Shown in pieces: positions 15,374 to 19,161 of a stretch of DNA of 19,161 bases. The first letter of the stretch is position 1. The number at the start of each line of letters is the position of its first letter. The translations under genes and the position numbers were made by a program. Source of the DNA: UMGS1279 sp045630265 (GTDB taxonomy: Bacteria; Bacillota; Clostridia; Oscillospirales; Acutalibacteraceae); contig JAZQSV010000031.1 in assembly GCA_045630265.1 (NCBI GenBank), positions 1 to 19,161 of the forward strand, read 5' to 3'. The notes under the pieces are model-generated. The model saw only the letters and a list, made by a program, of their open reading frames with translations, was not told the DNA's origin and did no database searches.

Positions 15374-15410
15374 AATATATACAATATACTGCCCCGAAAG
15401 GAGAATGAAT

Positions 15411-18400
15411 ATGTTAAAAAAATGTAGGCGGTTACTAGCAATTATTTTGTCGGTTACAATGGTACTGACGTCAGTACCTATCTATGCCCGCGCAGAGGAA
15501 ACTGCGCCGTTGGGCACTGAACTATCGGCAGATGGCGGACAAGCTTCCACCTCGGAAGACGGTGAAGAGCCGTATATACTTACCGAGCTTTTAGACAAAA
15601 GGGAGGAAAACGTAAAGCACTTCCGTATGAGTGACGGCAGTATAAAGGCGGCCGTTTATACAAATGCCGTGCATTATGCCGACCAAAACGGAGAGCTTTT
15701 GGATATAGATAACTCCCTATCTGACGGCGAGGATGAAAACGACCCTGTCTATACCAACAAAAAGAACTCTTTTTCGGTTAAGTTTATGAAAAAGAGTAAT
15801 TCTAATAAGCTTTATACCATAAATAAGGGCGAGCATAAAATCAAGGTGTCGGTTGAGGGCGCCTCTAAGTCGGAGGCCATAGTAGAGGAGCTTGAGTTTC
15901 CCGAAAATAGCAAGACCCCTTTTACTTTAGAAAATTTAGGTAGCAAGGTAACCTATAAGGATGTTTTCGAAAATACCGATTTTGAATACACCCTTATTTC
16001 CTCCAAGCTCAAAGAAAATATAATCTTAAAGGACAAGGTTAATTTTAACTCTCTTGTTTATACATACCACCTAAACGGCAGTCTTACTGCGGTACAAAAC
16101 GATGAAAAAAGCATTACCCTGTTAGATCAAAACGGGGAGCTTGTTATGGAAATTACTGCGCCCGTTATGTGGGATGCCAAGGGTAATAACTACGATAACT
16201 TAACCCTAGAGCTTTTAGAGGTTAAAAACAGTAAAATTACCGTTCGCCTTAATTTTGAGGTGCCAAAAGAAGCAACCTACCCCATAACGGTTGACCCCGT
16301 TATGGGCTTTCAGCACGAGCGTAGAGACATACAGGATGTTCATATTATCAGCACATTACCGGGAACAAATTATGACTGGAATAATCACCTTCGTGTAGAC
16401 AATAACGGTTATGCTATGCTGCAGTTCCCAACCCCCACCCTTTCAAGCGGTGACAAGCTGATACATGCGGAGTTTAACCTTTATCCTTATGGCTCGTTTG
16501 ACACCGATCCAATGTATTCTAACGCAAATTCCTACAACCCACCCCTTTATATAACCGCCCACAAAATACTTAGGGAGTGGAATGAGCTTACGGCAACGTG
16601 GAATACCGTAGATCCTAATAACAATTTTTACGATAGCACCATAGAGGCCTACCGCGTTGTGGACGGTGACTATTCTTGGTATACCTGGGATATTACCCGC
16701 CTTGCTGACGAATGGGCCGAGGGATATAGCCCAAATTACGGTGTACTTCTTAAATACTATGCCAACCCTACCGACGGTAGCGGTTTTGACTCCTTCTTTG
16801 TCGGTACAAATATAAAAGATACCAATCCAATGGCAAGTGCCAGTCCCGCCTTCCTTTATCATTACGTAAACACTACGGGCGTGGAGGATTATTTTTCATA
16901 TCATACCCAAAACTTAGGGGCGGCAGGCACCGGATATGTAAATGATTTAACGGGGAATTTAACCGTTATAAATAATATCCTAAACGTTGGCGGCTCTTTA
17001 GCCCCCATTTCGGTTTCCCTTGTTTATAACCTCGACCAAGTTGTCGACGAGGAAAGGACGACGGTTCCTTATGGTAAGGGCTGGTGGCTAAACTGGGCAC
17101 AAAAAATTGAGTGGTGGATTAATCCGTATGACAACAAACCCTACTCAAAATATACCGACGGTGATGGCACCGAGCACTACTTTACTGTGAATAACGAGAC
17201 GGGAATATGGACCGATGAAATAAACCCCGATAGAAAGGTCTATTATATGAGTGCCACCGAGGACTACCGAATGACCGATAGCAGCGGTACAAATATGTAT
17301 TTCAGGCGCAACGGAGCATATAACCAGTGGTATTTATATAAGGTAGAAGACGTTTACGGTAATAATATAGTACTAACGCTTAATTCGGCTAATTTGAATA
17401 GGGTAGATAGAATAACCTCTTCTACCGGCAATGTGGTTGATTTTGTTTACGGCGAATTAGGATTATTAACCGGTGTTAAATATTATAACGAAGGCGTAGA
17501 AAAAACAATTACAATAGAAAACACTAAACATATAACTAAAATTACCTATTCTGATGGCAAAAAAGTCATGTATTATTATCAGGGAGCCACTAGTGTTTTA
17601 TCAAAGGCTGTTGATATGAGTAGCCAAAGTATTATCTACGATTATGCTTCTAATAATCAGTACGATGCTACCAAGAAAAATAAAAGGGTAAATTATATTG
17701 CAGAGCAAAGTAACCTGCTTGAAATTGGCGCCGAGATAAGGTTTTCTTATCAACCTACATCTACTGTTATAACCGATGTAACTAATAACCGCAAATATCT
17801 TTATACCTTTGCTAAAACGGGCACCCTTAAAAGCGCGGTTGATATTACCGAAAATGACGGCAACGGTTATGCACAGTACTATCAGTATAATGACAAGGAC
17901 AAACAAAATGAAATAGAGGGTATGAACAGAATTACCCAAATAAGCAAAACCCAAAAAAGTACTGTGAATTTGCTTAAAAATCATAGCTTTGAATATTCTG
18001 GGGAGCACAATTTTACTGCATGGGATGAAACCACAGGGACCGCTTCGGGTACATATACTACGGAAAAAAGCCATATTGGTGCGCGGTCATATAAAATTAC
18101 CCGACCAACCTCAAGCGACTGTACAAGAGCTATAGGGTTTTATTATATGTACTTAGAGGGCGGTAAAACCTATACTCTTTCGGCCTATGTAAGTACAGCT
18201 AATATGACCTCTACGGGTCTTGGCGCAAATCTTATGTTCATTGACAGTGAACAAATATATGAAAGCGAGTACATAACCGAAACGGCCGACAAGTGGCAGC
18301 GCCTTTCTTTAACCTTCACTACCAAAAGGTCGGAATATGTAAGCATTTGTATGAGCATGCGCGATGCTACGGGTAGCGTGTATTTCGATAACGTTCAGCT

Positions 18401-19161
18401 TGAAGTAGGCGACCTTTCAGACTATAATATACTTGAAAATGCGGGTTTTGAGAGCGTTGTTTCTGGTCTGCCCGAAAGTTGGGGCCTTACTTCGGGGTAC
18501 AGCTATTCCGGCTCGGCCGACAAAATGTCCGGTAGTTTTTCAGGAGTTATTTTTGGCGGTATACATATAAGCCCCGATTTTATACAGACCATATCTATAC
18601 CAAACGGCAAAGCGGGGGATACCTACGTTGCCTCGGCCTTTGCAAAGGCAGATTCTGTACCTGCAAGCGGTTGGCAGTTTACCCTTTTAGTCCGCTTTAC
18701 TAAAAACGGCAATACCGTTCATGAGGTAGACATTCCTTTTAATTCCTATACAACCGAGTGGCAAAAGGTATCGGGAGAGGCCCGTGCTACAGGCGATTAT
18801 GACAGTATACAGTTCTGGCTTCTTTATTACCACAACTGTAATACAGTATTCTTTGATAATGCCCAGCTTATTAAGGATACCTTTGGCACCTGCTATACCT
18901 ATGATGAAAACGGCAACCTTGTAAGCACTGTAGATTTGCAGGGCAAACCAGAATATACCTTTCAGTATGACGGAAATAATCAGCTTATAGAGCAAACAAC
19001 TATTTCTGGTGGAAAAATAAACTACAACTACAATACTACCATTAAACAACAGCTTGATAGCGTATCCTCGGCAGGAGTTACAACCGCTTATACCTATGAT
19101 TCAAAGGGCAACGCAACAAGTGCGTCTACTTATAGTAGTAATGATACTACCAAACAAATAA
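15411..19161 (+). CDS. Giant secreted DNRLRE/RHS YD-repeat protein, 3' end outside window
   Basis: An open frame of 1250 complete codons runs off the right edge. The N-terminus is a Sec signal peptide (KKCRR, hydrophobic 8-24, cleavage after ARA at 26-28). Residues about 50-290 form an N-terminal module starting with LLDKREENVKHFRMSDGS that precedes DNRLRE domains in related proteins. A DNRLRE domain follows at about 301-485, with LREWNELTATWN and SWYTWDITRLADEW. The RHS lead-in (GTGYVNDLTGNLTV and PISVSLVYN) and divergent YD-like repeats continue to about 850. Two jelly-roll, carbohydrate-binding-like modules follow at about 852-1001 and 1006-1157, each starting N-x-SFE/N-x-GFE and ending in VYFDNVQLE or VFFDNAQLI. 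Classic YD repeats (YTYDENGNL, YTYDSKGN) resume to the edge. AAAGGAG lies 7 nt before ATG 15411; ATG 15405 is in frame but too close to it. Such proteins are often polymorphic toxins or adhesins; the decisive C-terminus is not visible. Confidence 0.9.
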   Translation, partial: MLKKCRRLLAIILSVTMVLTSVPIYARAEETAPLGTELSADGGQASTSEDGEEPYILTELLDKREENVKHFRMSDGSIKAAVYTNAVHYADQNGELLDIDNSLSDGEDENDPVYTNKKNSFSVKFMKKSNSNKLYTINKGEHKIKVSVEGASKSEAIVEELEFPENSKTPFTLENLGSKVTYKDVFENTDFEYTLISSKLKENIILKDKVNFNSLVYTYHLNGSLTAVQNDEKSITLLDQNGELVMEITAPVMWDAKGNNYDNLTLELLEVKNSKITVRLNFEVPKEATYPITVDPVMGFQHERRDIQDVHIISTLPGTNYDWNNHLRVDNNGYAMLQFPTPTLSSGDKLIHAEFNLYPYGSFDTDPMYSNANSYNPPLYITAHKILREWNELTATWNTVDPNNNFYDSTIEAYRVVDGDYSWYTWDITRLADEWAEGYSPNYGVLLKYYANPTDGSGFDSFFVGTNIKDTNPMASASPAFLYHYVNTTGVEDYFSYHTQNLGAAGTGYVNDLTGNLTVINNILNVGGSLAPISVSLVYNLDQVVDEERTTVPYGKGWWLNWAQKIEWWINPYDNKPYSKYTDGDGTEHYFTVNNETGIWTDEINPDRKVYYMSATEDYRMTDSSGTNMYFRRNGAYNQWYLYKVEDVYGNNIVLTLNSANLNRVDRITSSTGNVVDFVYGELGLLTGVKYYNEGVEKTITIENTKHITKITYSDGKKVMYYYQGATSVLSKAVDMSSQSIIYDYASNNQYDATKKNKRVNYIAEQSNLLEIGAEIRFSYQPTSTVITDVTNNRKYLYTFAKTGTLKSAVDITENDGNGYAQYYQYNDKDKQNEIEGMNRITQISKTQKSTVNLLKNHSFEYSGEHNFTAWDETTGTASGTYTTEKSHIGARSYKITRPTSSDCTRAIGFYYMYLEGGKTYTLSAYVSTANMTSTGLGANLMFIDSEQIYESEYITETADKWQRLSLTFTTKRSEYVSICMSMRDATGSVYFDNVQLEVGDLSDYNILENAGFESVVSGLPESWGLTSGYSYSGSADKMSGSFSGVIFGGIHISPDFIQTISIPNGKAGDTYVASAFAKADSVPASGWQFTLLVRFTKNGNTVHEVDIPFNSYTTEWQKVSGEARATGDYDSIQFWLLYYHNCNTVFFDNAQLIKDTFGTCYTYDENGNLVSTVDLQGKPEYTFQYDGNNQLIEQTTISGGKINYNYNTTIKQQLDSVSSAGVTTAYTYDSKGNATSASTYSSNDTTKQI

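Noticed and set aside
16443..18074. Minus-strand frames of 139 and 157 codons (16443-16862 and 17601-18074)
   Set aside because: Both are shadows of the giant RHS frame, which stays open through them and has continuous domain content.

Overview
The window looks like a chromosomal segment from a low-to-mid GC Gram-positive anaerobe, most likely class Clostridia (Bacillota, possibly an Oscillospirales-like gut lineage). The basis is strong AAGGAGG-type ribosome sites, TTGaca/TATAAT promoters, a lipoprotein-type sugar-binding protein, a SpoVB-type flippase, Clostridia-style zinc-ribbon membrane proteins, and a DNRLRE/RHS giant secreted protein. Species assignment is not possible from the sequence alone.

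Layout. 1-960: a divergent pair, an XRE-type repressor (minus) and a small SLOG/DUF2493 nucleotide-binding protein (plus), more AT-rich than the genes that follow and closed by a two-way terminator. 1009-4058 (minus): a CUT1 sugar ABC importer operon (binding lipoprotein, then two permeases) with no ATPase gene. 4181-7770 (plus): a clear promoter, an unusual P-type ATPase whose ion-site motifs are replaced, and rsmA (16S rRNA dimethyltransferase), ending in a near-perfect terminator. 7826-11396 (plus): a SpoVB-like flippase, ung (uracil-DNA glycosylase), then a 296-bp element with perfect 20-bp inverted ends that sits across the ung stop codon, then a zinc-ribbon membrane protein. 11480-15158 (minus): an operon read as Nudix hydrolase, RING-like/DUF2628 membrane protein, YjjG-like HAD phosphatase, CPBP membrane protease and tadA (tRNA adenosine deaminase). 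15411 to the right edge (plus): the first 1250 codons of a giant secreted DNRLRE/RHS (YD-repeat) protein, truncated by the window.

How the genes work together. Much of the middle is housekeeping: ribosome maturation (RsmA), tRNA wobble modification (TadA), base-excision repair (Ung), nucleotide clean-up (Nudix, YjjG) and envelope lipid-linked sugar export (SpoVB-like). The best candidates for something less ordinary are three. First, the MITE-like element: removing it between its flanking TA dinucleotides recreates an intact ung stop codon 20 bp before the next gene. Second, the P-type ATPase lacks canonical cation-ligand residues. Third, the large RHS-type exported protein has two jelly-roll-like modules inserted between its repeat regions. 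I saw no tRNA, rRNA or CRISPR array.
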